Source: Dongia_B sp964406155 (GTDB taxonomy: Bacteria; Pseudomonadota; Alphaproteobacteria; Dongiales; Dongiaceae). From it: a stretch of DNA of 64,000 nt. Positions 45,475 to 54,108 of this stretch are shown here, in pieces. Position numbers and translations under genes: made by a program. Positions within the stretch are counted from its first letter, which is position 1. The number at the start of each line of letters is the position of its first letter. The stretch covers positions 1-64,000 of the forward strand of contig CAYOQR010000016.1 of NCBI GenBank assembly GCA_964406155.1, read 5' to 3'. Under the pieces are notes generated by a model. It saw only the letters and a list, made by a program, of their open reading frames with translations. It did not search any database and was not told the DNA's origin.

Positions 45475-46158
45475 ATGCTGCTCAAGATTCCGAATGTGCT
45501 GTCGCCCGATGAGGTTGCCCATTGCCGTGCCGTGCTGGAACGCGCCGCCTGGGTCGACGGCAAGGTGACGGCCGGTCAGATCTCCGCCCGGGCGAAGCAC
45601 AATCTGCAGCTGCCGGAGACCACGCCGGAGGCGCGCGAGCTCGGTGAACTGATCCTGCGCGCCCTCGGCCGCTGCGATCTCTTCACCACCGCCGCCTTGC
45701 CCTTGCGCGTCTTTCCGCCGCTCTTCAACCGCTATGAGGCCGGCATGAAATTCGACGCCCATGTCGATAATGCGATCCGTGCCGTGCCCGGCATCGGCAT
45801 GCGCATCCGCACGGATCTCTCCTCGACCCTGTTCCTGACAGACCCCGATGACTATGACGGCGGTGAATTGGTGATCGAGGATTCCGCCGGCGAACATGCC
45901 GTCAAGCTGCCGGCCGGGCACATGGTCCTCTACCCGTCGGTCAGCCTGCACCGGGTCAATCTCATCACCCGGGGCACGCGCTGGTCCTCCTTCTTCTGGA
46001 CCCAGTCCATGGTGAAGGACGATGCCAAGCGCAAGGAGCTCTTCGACCTCGACATGGCCATCATCCAGACCCGCCAGGCCCTCTCCGACGATCATCGCGC
46101 CGTGCTGGGCCTGACCAACTGCTACCACAACCTGCTCCGGCGCTGGGCTGAGCTCTAA
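45475..46158 (+). CDS. PKHD-type Fe(II)/2-oxoglutarate dioxygenase, PiuC/YbiX family
   Basis: This is a 227-residue prolyl-4-hydroxylase-like dioxygenase of the same length as E. coli YbiX. The iron ligands are His96 and Asp98 (HVDNAI) and His159 (LHRV); Arg169 binds 2-oxoglutarate (RGTRWSSFFW). The ATG at 45475 (MLLKIPNVLSPDE) is the family start; the frame upstream to 45403 is not conserved. PiuC/YbiX genes pair with PiuA/Fiu-type siderophore receptors, which supports the receptor assignment next door. The physiological substrate is not known. Confidence 0.93.
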   Translation: MLLKIPNVLSPDEVAHCRAVLERAAWVDGKVTAGQISARAKHNLQLPETTPEARELGELILRALGRCDLFTTAALPLRVFPPLFNRYEAGMKFDAHVDNAIRAVPGIGMRIRTDLSSTLFLTDPDDYDGGELVIEDSAGEHAVKLPAGHMVLYPSVSLHRVNLITRGTRWSSFFWTQSMVKDDAKRKELFDLDMAIIQTRQALSDDHRAVLGLTNCYHNLLRRWAEL

Positions 46159-46321
46159 CACAACGAAGACAGTGTGAGATTAAATTCTCATAAAAGGTAA
46201 CACCGATCAAGCTGATCTTCGAAAACGACTCGTGTCCTCATCAGGGACGTGAAAAACGAGATTGAAAATTTCACGGACCTCCCCCATGCTCGCCGGAAAC
46301 GGGGAGCAGTGAAATCATCTC

Positions 46322-46954
46322 ATGGCGAGTTCTGGGGGAATAACGGGCCGGCCCTTGTCGTTGAGCGAGACGGAGGCATCCGGGGCATCCGGCAATCTGT
46401 CGGACCGGCTGGGCCAGATGATCCGCGAGACCCGCAAGGCGCGGGATCTGACGCTGCAGCAGCTCGCGGCGGCGACCGGTCTCTCGGTCGGCCATCTCAG
46501 TGAGATCGAACGCGGCATCGCCTCCCCCGCCATCACCGCCTTACAGGATATCGCCCGGGCGCTGGGCGTCACCGTCGGCTGGTTCTTCCAGAACGAGGAA
46601 GGCATCGATCCCGCCGAACGCGGCCTGATCGTGCGCGCCGCCAATCGGCGCAGCCTCGGCTATAGCAGCGGCATCACCGACCAGTTGCTCTCGCCCCATT
46701 TGCAGGGCCAGCTCGAAATGCTGCTCAGCCGTTTCCCGCCCGGCACGGGAAGCGGCGACACACCCTATACTCATCGCGGCGAGGAAGCGGGGATCGTCCT
46801 CCAGGGCGTGATGCAGCTCTGGATCGGCGACAAATCCTTCACGCTGAAAGCGGGCGACAGCTTCAGCTTTTCCAGCACCACGCCGCATCGCTACCAGAAT
46901 ATCGGCACCGAGGAGGCCGTCGTCATCTGGGCGATTACGCCGCCCAGTTTCTGA
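46322..46954 (+). CDS. XRE-family transcriptional regulator with cupin domain
   Basis: This is a 210-residue regulator. The helix-turn-helix domain is at about 28-85 (GQMIRETRKARDLTLQQLAA, ATGLSVGHLSEIERG) and a C-terminal cupin_2 sensor domain is at about 130-205 (YTHRGEEAGIVLQGVMQLWI, GDSFSFSSTTPHRYQNIG). It resembles PuuR-type regulators. The first 27 residues are variable and the true start may be a later methionine (46418). It precedes the ABC importer by 92 bases and is its likely local regulator. Confidence 0.9.
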   Translation: MASSGGITGRPLSLSETEASGASGNLSDRLGQMIRETRKARDLTLQQLAAATGLSVGHLSEIERGIASPAITALQDIARALGVTVGWFFQNEEGIDPAERGLIVRAANRRSLGYSSGITDQLLSPHLQGQLEMLLSRFPPGTGSGDTPYTHRGEEAGIVLQGVMQLWIGDKSFTLKAGDSFSFSSTTPHRYQNIGTEEAVVIWAITPPSF

Positions 46955-46982
46955 CCAGGGCTTCTGACACCGAGCTTCTGAC
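46949..46982. repeat. Three TTCTGAC repeats at the XRE gene stop codon
   Basis: TTCTGAC occurs at 46949, 46962 and 46976, with the third TGA in frame with the first. The first is the stop codon of the regulator. Confidence 0.6.
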
Positions 46983-47046
46983 GCTGCCGCACAGTCATCA
47001 CCGCCAACGCATTCATCCGCCATCAAGCAAAGTCTGGGAGATACAT

Positions 47047-48186
47047 ATGGATCGGAACAAGGGAATACGCGGGATCAGCCGCCGCCAAGTGATCAAGACG
47101 GCGCTCGGCGCCGCGACCGCGCTCAGCGCACCCGCCATTATCGGCCGCGCACCCATCACCTCGGCCCGCGCCGATTTCGCCGGCGAGAATCTGATCGTCG
47201 TGTCCTGGTCGGGCAATCACGAGCTGAGCTTCCGCGCCAATGTCGTCGAGCCCTTCAATGCCAAATACGGCACCAAGGTCGAAACCGTCGGCGGCTGGGA
47301 CCAGATGGTGGCGCAGATCGTCGCCGCCCCGGCGGATAATCCGCCCTTCGACATCACCATCGCCGATGAATACACCAGCTCCGCCGGCCTCGCGGAAAAG
47401 CTTTTCCTGAAGACCGACCGCTCGAAGATCCCGGGCTTCAGCGCCGTCTATCCCTGGTTCGATGCCGAACGCGGCCCGGCCAAGGACTATGGCGTGCCCT
47501 TCGGCGGCGGCTCGCTCTGGATGCTGACCGCCAACGGATCGGGCATCAAGCCGGATAGCTGGCGCAATTTCTGGGATCCCAAGGCCCAGGGCAAGACCAC
47601 GATGGATGCCTCGGCCTTCTATTGGGACCTCTGCATCCCGGCCATCCTCTCCAACACCAAGCCCGGCATCGAAGAAGTCTTCGGGACGCCGGCGGAAATG
47701 GAGCCGCTGTTCCTGGAGCTGGAAAAGCTCAAGATGGCGAAGTGGTACAAGGACGGCGCCGAGCTCACCAACCTGATGCTGCAGGACGAGGCCGAGGTCG
47801 CCATGATGTATTCGGCCGACGCCTACGGCTTCATCAAGGAACATGGCAGCGAATTCAGCGCCGCCATTCCCCATGAAGGCACGGCCTCCTACACCAACTG
47901 GTTCATGAAGGTGCGCGGCACCAAGCATTCCGACCTCGCCGATCTCTTCATGGCCTATCTCCTGGAGAAGGAAACGCAGCAGCGCTTCCTTGACGCCTCG
48001 ACCGACTTCATGTCCCGCAGCGACCTGACGCCGCCGGCGCATTGGGCCAATTACCCTCGGAACGAGGCCGAGGTACGCAAGACCTTCAATCTCTTCAGCA
48101 TCGACGGCTGGGCCAAGTTCGGCCCCAACTGGGACACCCTCGATGCGCGGATGAAGCAGACCATCGCCAAGACGACGCAAGGGTAA
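47047..48186 (+). CDS. ABC transporter periplasmic substrate-binding protein, Tat-exported
   Basis: This is a 379-residue extracellular solute-binding protein of the PotD-like class. The N-terminus GISRRQVIKTALGAATAL has a twin-arginine motif (Arg12-Arg13), so it is likely exported folded by Tat. The mature part starts near ARADFAGENLIVVSWSG and has two lobes. A GGGAG site lies seven bases ahead of the ATG. It is the first gene of a four-gene importer, and a stable hairpin separates it from the ATPase gene. Polyamines are the likely ligand class by component resemblance; other organic cations or opine-like compounds are possible. Confidence 0.86.
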   Translation: MDRNKGIRGISRRQVIKTALGAATALSAPAIIGRAPITSARADFAGENLIVVSWSGNHELSFRANVVEPFNAKYGTKVETVGGWDQMVAQIVAAPADNPPFDITIADEYTSSAGLAEKLFLKTDRSKIPGFSAVYPWFDAERGPAKDYGVPFGGGSLWMLTANGSGIKPDSWRNFWDPKAQGKTTMDASAFYWDLCIPAILSNTKPGIEEVFGTPAEMEPLFLELEKLKMAKWYKDGAELTNLMLQDEAEVAMMYSADAYGFIKEHGSEFSAAIPHEGTASYTNWFMKVRGTKHSDLADLFMAYLLEKETQQRFLDASTDFMSRSDLTPPAHWANYPRNEAEVRKTFNLFSIDGWAKFGPNWDTLDARMKQTIAKTTQG

Positions 48187-48190
48187 CAGC

Positions 48191-48204
48191 GGGGGATACC
48201 CCCC
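48191..48204 (+). repeat. Short G/C hairpin after the substrate-binding protein gene
   Basis: GGGGG and CCCCC enclose ATA directly after the stop codon. It precedes a larger hairpin at 48229. Confidence 0.6.
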
Positions 48205-48228
48205 AGCCATCCGACGACACGTAGCGAG

Positions 48229-48262
48229 CCGGCAGCCGCCTGACATCAACAGGCCCTGCCGG
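48229..48262 (+). repeat. Stable nested hairpin between binding-protein and ATPase genes
   Basis: CCGGCAG (48229-48235) pairs with CTGCCGG (48256-48262), and inside it GCCTG (48238-48242) pairs with CAGGC (48250-48254) around a seven-base loop. There is no T-run, so it is more likely an mRNA-stabilising or partial-termination element that raises binding-protein levels relative to the membrane subunits. Confidence 0.65.
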
Positions 48263-48303
48263 TTCGCCGCACCCATCACACGAACACCTGTGGAGCAGCC
48301 ACA

Positions 48304-49353
48304 ATGGGCAACACCCATGCGCTCGAATTGGAGCGTATCCGGCGGAAATTCGGCAATGTCGTCGCCGTCGACGACGTCTCCGTCACGGTCGAGAAGGGAG
48401 AATTCGTCACCCTGCTCGGCCCGTCGGGTTCCGGCAAAACCTCCACTCTGCGGCTGATCGGCGGTTTCGAGGATCTCGATTCCGGCGCCATCCGCATCGA
48501 TGGCCGCCGCGTCGACCATCTACCGGCCTATCAACGCGATACCGCGACGATCTTCCAGTCGGGCGCGCTCTTCCCGCACAAGACCGTGGCGGAGAACATC
48601 GCCTATGGCCTCAGGATGCGGGGTGTCGCCAAAGCCGAAATGCCGGATCGCATACGCCGCTCCCTGGAGATCGTGCGCCTCGGCGGCTACGAGGACCGCT
48701 ATCCGAGCCAGCTTTCCGGCGGCCAGAAGCAGCGCGTGGCCCTCGCCCGCTCGATGGTGGTGCGGCCGGCCATCCTGCTGTTCGACGAACCGCTCTCGGC
48801 CCTCGATCTCTCCTTGCGCCTGCAATTGCGCACCGAGATCAAGCGCCTGCATGACGAAATCGGCTTCAGCGCCATCTATGTGACCCATGACCAGAGCGAG
48901 GCAATGGCGATGTCCAGCCGCGTCGCCGTCATGAACAAGGGCCGCATCGAGCAGATCGACCGGCCCGAGCGTATCTTCCACGAACCGGCGAATGAATTCG
49001 TCTACACCTTCATCGGCGAAAGCTGCTGCCTGCCGGTGACCTTCGCCGGCGGCCAGACCCTGGACCGGGCCGGCGCGCCGCTCGATCTCCATCTGCAGCA
49101 GAAGCCGGCCGATGGCGACTGGCGGCTCTATGTGCGGCCCGCCCGGCTGCAATTGATGGATCAGGCAGCCGCGCCGGAGAACCGGTTGACCGCCCGCATC
49201 CATTTCATCGAGTTCCTCGGCGATTTCCATCGCTATCACCTCCAGGCGGGCGCGCTGGAATGTTTCGCCGACGAAGCCGGCGACCGACGCCATCAGATCG
49301 GTGATCAGGTCACGGTCGGCTGGCAAAGCGCCGACATGCGGACCTACCGGTGA
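48304..49353 (+). CDS. ABC transporter ATPase, PotA-like
   Basis: This is a 349-residue importer ATPase. Walker A is GPSGSGKT at 39-46, followed by the Q-loop in IFQSGALFPH, the signature LSGGQKQRVALARSM, Walker B ILLFDEPLSALD and the H-loop in YVTHDQSEAMA. The C-terminal 110 residues form a TOBE-like regulatory domain. Its stop overlaps the GTG start of the first permease. It powers the importer with the two permeases downstream. Confidence 0.93.
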   Translation: MGNTHALELERIRRKFGNVVAVDDVSVTVEKGEFVTLLGPSGSGKTSTLRLIGGFEDLDSGAIRIDGRRVDHLPAYQRDTATIFQSGALFPHKTVAENIAYGLRMRGVAKAEMPDRIRRSLEIVRLGGYEDRYPSQLSGGQKQRVALARSMVVRPAILLFDEPLSALDLSLRLQLRTEIKRLHDEIGFSAIYVTHDQSEAMAMSSRVAVMNKGRIEQIDRPERIFHEPANEFVYTFIGESCCLPVTFAGGQTLDRAGAPLDLHLQQKPADGDWRLYVRPARLQLMDQAAAPENRLTARIHFIEFLGDFHRYHLQAGALECFADEAGDRRHQIGDQVTVGWQSADMRTYR

Positions 49354-50273
49354 GCGGCGCCATGACGGAAACCGCCACCTCTGTCGATCAAGCCTTCGAG
49401 GCCGCCCGGCGCCGGGCGAAGCGCCTGGAACGGCTGACGCCCTGGCTGATGATGGCGCCGGCCCTCGTCATCGTCCTCATCTTCTTCGGCCTGCCGACGC
49501 TCTATATGGCGCGGATGAGCTTCAATTTGCATCCCGATGAGCGCCTCTATGTGCCGGGCTTCACGCTGGAACATTACGCCGCCTTGCTCTTCGACCCGCT
49601 CTTCACGGCGGCGATCTGGACCACGGTGAAGCTCGCCTTGCTCTCCTCAGTCTTCACCGTGTTGATCGGCTATGCCTTCGCCCTGCTGGTCTGGCTGCAG
49701 CCGACGAAATGGCGGCTCTGCTTCATCGCGCTTGCTTTGTGCCCACTGTTGATCTCGGAAATCTCCATCATCTTCGGCTGGTGGATGTTCTTCCCAAAGA
49801 ACGGCCTGCTCAGCTATGCGCTGCTCTCCACCGGCCTGATCAGCGACAAGATCAGTCTGATGTATACGGAATTCGCTGCCTTTGTCGGCCTGATCTATGT
49901 CACCCTGCCCTTCTGCTTCTTCATCCTGCTGTCGATCTTCGACGGCATCGACAAAAGGATGCTGGAAGCGAGTGCCGATCTCGGTGCGGCACCCGTGACC
50001 ACGGCGCGTGAAGTCCTGCTGCCCCTCACCCGGACCGGTATTCTGGTCGCCTTCGCCCAGTCCTTCATCTGGGCCATGGGCACTTATGCGACACCCTCGG
50101 CGCTCGGCCCCGATACGCTTTGGACCGTCGGCTACATGATCCAGGAACAGATGCTCGGCAAGCATAACTGGCCGAAAGCGGCGGCCTTCTCCATGGTTCT
50201 CGCGATCGGCGTCGCCATCGTCATGATGTTCACCCGGACGCTGATGTCGAAGCGGACCTCCTTCCATGCCTGA
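49350..50273 (+). CDS. ABC transporter permease, PotB-like
   Basis: This is a 307-residue permease with six membrane helices. The EAA-type coupling loop is near 210-225 (EASADLGAAPVTTAREVLLP). The start is either GTG 49350, overlapping the ATPase stop by four bases, or ATG 49362. The N-terminus before the first helix (WLMMAPALVIVLIFFGLP) is a basic stretch. It pairs with the next permease to form the channel. Confidence 0.91.
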   Translation: MSGAMTETATSVDQAFEAARRRAKRLERLTPWLMMAPALVIVLIFFGLPTLYMARMSFNLHPDERLYVPGFTLEHYAALLFDPLFTAAIWTTVKLALLSSVFTVLIGYAFALLVWLQPTKWRLCFIALALCPLLISEISIIFGWWMFFPKNGLLSYALLSTGLISDKISLMYTEFAAFVGLIYVTLPFCFFILLSIFDGIDKRMLEASADLGAAPVTTAREVLLPLTRTGILVAFAQSFIWAMGTYATPSALGPDTLWTVGYMIQEQMLGKHNWPKAAAFSMVLAIGVAIVMMFTRTLMSKRTSFHA

Positions 50274-51138
50274 GACGACACGCACAATGGAAGCTTCCCT
50301 GCCGCCGGCCGCGACGCGCCGCCGCCTTGATGTGGTCGTGCTACGGCTGCTCAGCCTCGCCTTCACCGTCTTCATCCTGGCCTATATCGCCATCCCGATC
50401 CTGGTCACGCTGACCATGTCGTTCAACGACGCCTCGATGATTCGTTTCCCGATCACTCAATGGTCGCTGAAATGGTATCAGGACTTTCTCGGCAGCCCGC
50501 AATGGGTCGATGCCTTGAAGAACAGCCTCGTCATCGCCGCGGGCACGACCTTGCTCTCGACGGTTTCCGGCGTGCTCGCCGCCTGGGTCTTCGAGCGTTA
50601 CAAGTTTCCCGGCAAGAACGCGCTTTATCTCGCCATCATGATGCCGCTCTTCATGCCGGGCGTGGTGCTCGGCCTTGGCGTCGCCATCGCCTTCGGCGGA
50701 TTGGATATCGGCGGCTTCGCCATCTATGGCTCACGCGGCCTCGTCATGCTCGCCCATTCGCTCTGGGCCATGCCGCTGGTCTTCATGCTGATGGAAGCGA
50801 CTTTCCGCACCATCGACCATCGCATCGTCGAAGCGTCCTACGATCTCGGCGGCAAGCCGCTGCGGACCTTCATCGAGATCGTCCTGCCCTCGGTCTCGAC
50901 CGGCATCATCTCAGCCGCGTTATTCGCCTTCGTGATTTCGCTCAATGAATTCGTGATGTCGCTCTTCCTCACCAATCGCGACACCCAGACCCTGCCGGTT
51001 CTGATGTGGCTCAGCCTGCGCTCGGCCGGCACGCCGCGCCTCGCCGTCGCCGCCGTCATCCTGGCCTGCGCCGTCTTCGCCTCGCTGACCCTGATCCTGC
51101 TCTGGTATATCCGCCAACTGCGCAAGACGGCACGGTGA
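50266..51138 (+). CDS. ABC transporter permease, PotC-like
   Basis: This is a 290-residue permease with six membrane helices. Features include FILAYIAIPILVTLTMSFND at the N-terminus, the W-S-L-K-W-Y-Q-D segment typical of PotC-type permeases, and the EAA loop (EASYDLGGKPLRTFIEIVLP). The start overlaps the previous gene by eight bases. It is the last gene of the importer operon. Confidence 0.92.
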   Translation: MPETTRTMEASLPPAATRRRLDVVVLRLLSLAFTVFILAYIAIPILVTLTMSFNDASMIRFPITQWSLKWYQDFLGSPQWVDALKNSLVIAAGTTLLSTVSGVLAAWVFERYKFPGKNALYLAIMMPLFMPGVVLGLGVAIAFGGLDIGGFAIYGSRGLVMLAHSLWAMPLVFMLMEATFRTIDHRIVEASYDLGGKPLRTFIEIVLPSVSTGIISAALFAFVISLNEFVMSLFLTNRDTQTLPVLMWLSLRSAGTPRLAVAAVILACAVFASLTLILLWYIRQLRKTAR

Positions 51139-51216
51139 GGCAAGCAGTCGCATACGGAGCCACTGCCCGGCCGCCGTGCCGACCAGTGGCCTGACCGGAA
51201 CACAGCACATCGGACA

Positions 51217-51256
51217 CAGGATCCGGCTCTATTCGATAAATGAAAGCATCGCACTC
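51217..51256. repeat. Partial palindromic repeat, family copy C
   Basis: ATCCGGCTCTAT here also follows the second palindrome at 18477. AAAGCATCGCACTC matches the right arm and flank of copy A. The two modules are in the reverse order to that at 18358-18490, giving a mosaic arrangement. Confidence 0.6.
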
Positions 51257-51351
51257 CAGCGCCGGTCTTCGCGATCGCCTCTTCCCTTCCATGGACACAC
51301 GATTGAGGGGAATTGCTTTCACATCCCGCCACCTCGATCGGGGGGGGAATG

Positions 51352-52089
51352 TCAGAACGCCATTCTGATGGAACCGGCGACAGAAACACCCCAGGCCGGA
51401 TCGATTCCATAGCGTCCGATCGGTGTTTTTCCAGGGATTACGCCGGTTCGCTCGTTGCCGGTCTGGAAACCGCCGTAATACGTGACAGCAGCATCCGCGC
51501 CAAGTTCAAGCCAGGAAGCCAGCTGGTGCCTGATTCCAATCCCGACCCGGGCGGCGGGACTGACTTTTGTACCGTCGGAAAGATGAAACTCTTGAGCGGG
51601 ATAGCTTTCCTTAACGCTCTGCAACTGATTGACCGAAGCACCTACGCCCAGCGTGATGTTCAATGCGGTGGCATCGCTGGTCCACGGCGTATAGGTTATG
51701 TTGGCCATGACAACATGTGAGATGGCGTTCCCGTCGAAGTGGCCATCCGGGCTGTCGCCTGCGAACGACGCTTGCCAGCTCACGTCGCCTCCGATGTAAT
51801 TGTAGCTAGCGAAAACCGCCAAATTGGACGAGAAGCGATAACCTGCATGGCCGCCTAGCTGATAAGCGGTATCGAAATCGACATTATGTACCGTGGCTCC
51901 ACCGCCGAAACTTGCCCCGCCATGTGTTGTATGAGACGAACCGAAACGAAAGACGGCGCCTGCGTCAGCCCCCACGAAAAAACCTCTATCGTCCGCTCTG
52001 ACGGCAGCAGGAACAACGGCAATGCCTGTGAAGAGAAGCAAGGCCGTGGCACTTGCCAGTAAGTAATTTGGCTTGCGTCGCATCGTCAT
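51352..52089 (-). CDS. Outer-membrane beta-barrel protein (porin-family-like)
   Basis: This is a 245-residue protein with a signal peptide (ATALLLFTGIAVVPAAVRA, cleavage near residue 32) and alternating hydrophobic strands, ending in a C-terminal phenylalanine (SIRMAF), as expected for an outer-membrane barrel of about eight strands. GFFVGADAGAVFRFG and AYQLGGHAGYRFSSNLAVFA match the OmpA-like / OMP_b-brl pattern. Its base composition looks less GC-rich than its neighbours. The start could be 52089 or 52083. Neighbours give no clue to its function, and it may be a recent acquisition. Confidence 0.82.
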   Translation of the reverse strand: MTMRRKPNYLLASATALLLFTGIAVVPAAVRADDRGFFVGADAGAVFRFGSSHTTHGGASFGGGATVHNVDFDTAYQLGGHAGYRFSSNLAVFASYNYIGGDVSWQASFAGDSPDGHFDGNAISHVVMANITYTPWTSDATALNITLGVGASVNQLQSVKESYPAQEFHLSDGTKVSPAARVGIGIRHQLASWLELGADAAVTYYGGFQTGNERTGVIPGKTPIGRYGIDPAWGVSVAGSIRMAF

Positions 52090-52113
52090 CCCCCAAAGCC
52101 CCTAGCCGCAACC

Positions 52114-52127
52114 GAGAATCCATTCTC
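52114..52127. promoter_or_regulatory. Palindrome in the leader of the barrel gene
   Basis: GAGAAT-CC-ATTCTC is a perfect 14-base dyad 25 bases ahead of the start codon, a position suited to an operator or an mRNA structure. Confidence 0.4.
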
Positions 52128-52280
52128 TGATTTGCGCGCATTAAAATATCTTTAAAAATTGTAGAAGCAGCGGAAAGCCGATACGGCATCGCCAAGCCAG
52201 TTAGCGCGGCCCGCACAATGAAGACGACGGCCCTACAGCTTTTTCCCGCCAGCCGGCGCCGAAAGCTCAATGAATAGAAG

Positions 52281-52332
52281 ACGATTCAGCCTTCAGATTG
52301 AAACACCCACGCGTCAATCTGAAAGCATCGCG
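52281..52332. repeat. Palindromic repeat, family copy B
   Basis: CTTCAGATTGA (52291-52301) and TCAATCTGAAAGCATCGCG (52314-52332) form an imperfect inverted repeat with the same core as copy A at 18358. Confidence 0.75.
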
Positions 52333-52597
52333 CCTCAACATCCCCGGGACCGGCCCGGTTCGATCTTGCGTCACTCACCCGAGCGCCCGTTAAAGAAACA
52401 AGCACGCGCTCAAGCTGCCCGATAGGGGCTATCTTGGGTGTGGCATCGGCAAATGAACGGCAACCTGAACCAGCCATGGCCGCCGCAGGCGATATCAGGA
52501 AGCGAAACCTTGCATCGCGTTGTCGCTCTCGCGGATGATGCGCCAGGATCTGTCGCGACTGGCTTCGGTACAAAGCGACCGCTGATGATGAGACGAC

Positions 52598-54037
52598 TTA
52601 CTTCCGGTCCCGGTCGAACGGATTCTCACCGCGCCGCGTATAGAGGCGAAGCGGAATACCGCTGAGATCGAAAGTATCGCGGATGCCGTTCAATAGATAG
52701 CGGTGATAGGCATCCGGCAGCTCGTCGGCCATCTGGGCGAAGAGCGCGAATGTGGGCGGCCGTGTCTTGATCTGGGTCATATAGCGGATCTTCACCCGCC
52801 GGCCGCCAACCAGCGGCGGCGGATGCATCTGCTGCACCTCGCCCAGCCAGCGATTGAGCTGCGCCGTCGGCACCCGCCAGTTCCACCGCGCATAGATGGT
52901 GAAGACCGCATCCATCAGCTTATCGAGATTGCGCCCCGTCATGCCCGAGATGGTGACGACCGGCAGCCCGCGCACCTGCGGCAGCGAGAGATCCAACCGC
53001 TCGCGCAGCTTCTTCAACGCTTCGTTCTTGTCCTCGACCGCATCCCATTTGTTGGCTGCGATGATCAGGGCGCGACCCTCCTCGATCACCTGGCGGGCGA
53101 TGGTCAGATCCTGCTTTTCCAGCATGTCGTGGGAATCGAGCACCAGCACAACGACATGGGCGAAGCGCACGGCCCGTTCCGTATCGGCACCCGACAGCCG
53201 CTCCAGTTTCTCGACCACCTTCGAGCGGCGCCGCAAGCCGGCGGTGTCGATCAGGCGGATCGGCTGGTCGCGCCACTGCCAGTCGATGGCGATGGCGTCA
53301 CGGGTGATCCCGGCCTCGGGCCCGGTCAGCAGCCGCTCCTCGCCGATCAGCCGATTGATCATGGTGGATTTGCCGACATTGGGCCGGCCGACGATGGCGA
53401 GCTGCAGATGGCTCGGCGTCTCGATCTCGTCTCCCGGCAGAGCTTCCAGTTCGGCATCCAGGTTCAGCGGCTGTGCCGCCGCTTCCAAAGCTTCGGCTTC
53501 CGAGCCGGCCCCGGATGATCTCCCGCCTCGCTTGGCCTGCCAGGCATCGGCATAGGGCTGCAGCGCATCATAGAGATCGCCGAGCCCCTCGCCATGTTCG
53601 GCGGAGATCGCGATCGGCGTGCCGAGCCCCAGCGAGAAGGCTTCCATCGCCCCGGCCTTGCCGGCATGGCCTTCGCTCTTATTGGCAACCAGAATGACCG
53701 GCGTCCGGCTCTTGCGGAGCTGACGGGCGAAATGCTCGTCCACCGAGGTCAAGCCGGCGCGCGCATCGATCACCAGCAGCGCGATATCGGCGCTTTCCAC
53801 CGCCTGCTCGGTCTGCTCGCGCATGCGCGATTCCAGGCTGTCGTCGCGCACGTCTTCGAGACCGGCGGTATCGATCACCGTGAAGTCGAGATCGGCCAGA
53901 TGCCCGGCACCGTATCGCCGGTCGCGGGTGACGCCCGGGCGATCGTCGACGATCGCCAGGCGCTTGCCGATCAGGCGGTTGAACAGCGTCGATTTGCCGA
54001 CATTGGGCCGGCCGACGATGGCGACGGTAAAGGGCAT
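52598..54037 (-). CDS. der: Ribosome biogenesis GTPase Der (EngA)
   Basis: Der is a tandem-GTPase that matures the 50S subunit. The 479-residue protein has two complete GTPase domains, each with a GRPNVGKST P-loop (about 9-17 and about 217), DTAGLE and DTAGLR G3 motifs and NKSE and NKWD G4 motifs. A C-terminal KH-like domain with PPPLVGGRRVKIRYMTQ follows. The linker between the domains is Ala/Glu-rich. It follows bamB by 71 bases, in the conserved yfgM-bamB-der order. Confidence 0.97.
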   Translation of the reverse strand: MPFTVAIVGRPNVGKSTLFNRLIGKRLAIVDDRPGVTRDRRYGAGHLADLDFTVIDTAGLEDVRDDSLESRMREQTEQAVESADIALLVIDARAGLTSVDEHFARQLRKSRTPVILVANKSEGHAGKAGAMEAFSLGLGTPIAISAEHGEGLGDLYDALQPYADAWQAKRGGRSSGAGSEAEALEAAAQPLNLDAELEALPGDEIETPSHLQLAIVGRPNVGKSTMINRLIGEERLLTGPEAGITRDAIAIDWQWRDQPIRLIDTAGLRRRSKVVEKLERLSGADTERAVRFAHVVVLVLDSHDMLEKQDLTIARQVIEEGRALIIAANKWDAVEDKNEALKKLRERLDLSLPQVRGLPVVTISGMTGRNLDKLMDAVFTIYARWNWRVPTAQLNRWLGEVQQMHPPPLVGGRRVKIRYMTQIKTRPPTFALFAQMADELPDAYHRYLLNGIRDTFDLSGIPLRLYTRRGENPFDRDRK

Positions 54038-54108
54038 GTTCCCCGTTTCACTCAGATAAAGCAGCCGGGAACCGGCACGGCCGTCTGCGGCCAGACCGGT
54101 TCACGAGT

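Larger units (their letters stand above)
52090..52597. other. 508-bp intergenic region upstream of the barrel gene
   Basis: No gene is seen. It contains an AT-rich patch near 52141-52161 that may carry the barrel promoter, a perfect GAGAAT-CC-ATTCTC palindrome, and palindromic repeat copy B. Confidence 0.5.

Noticed and set aside
47023..48519. A 498-codon minus-strand open frame across the binding-protein gene
   Set aside because: It is antisense to two supported genes with no domain of its own.
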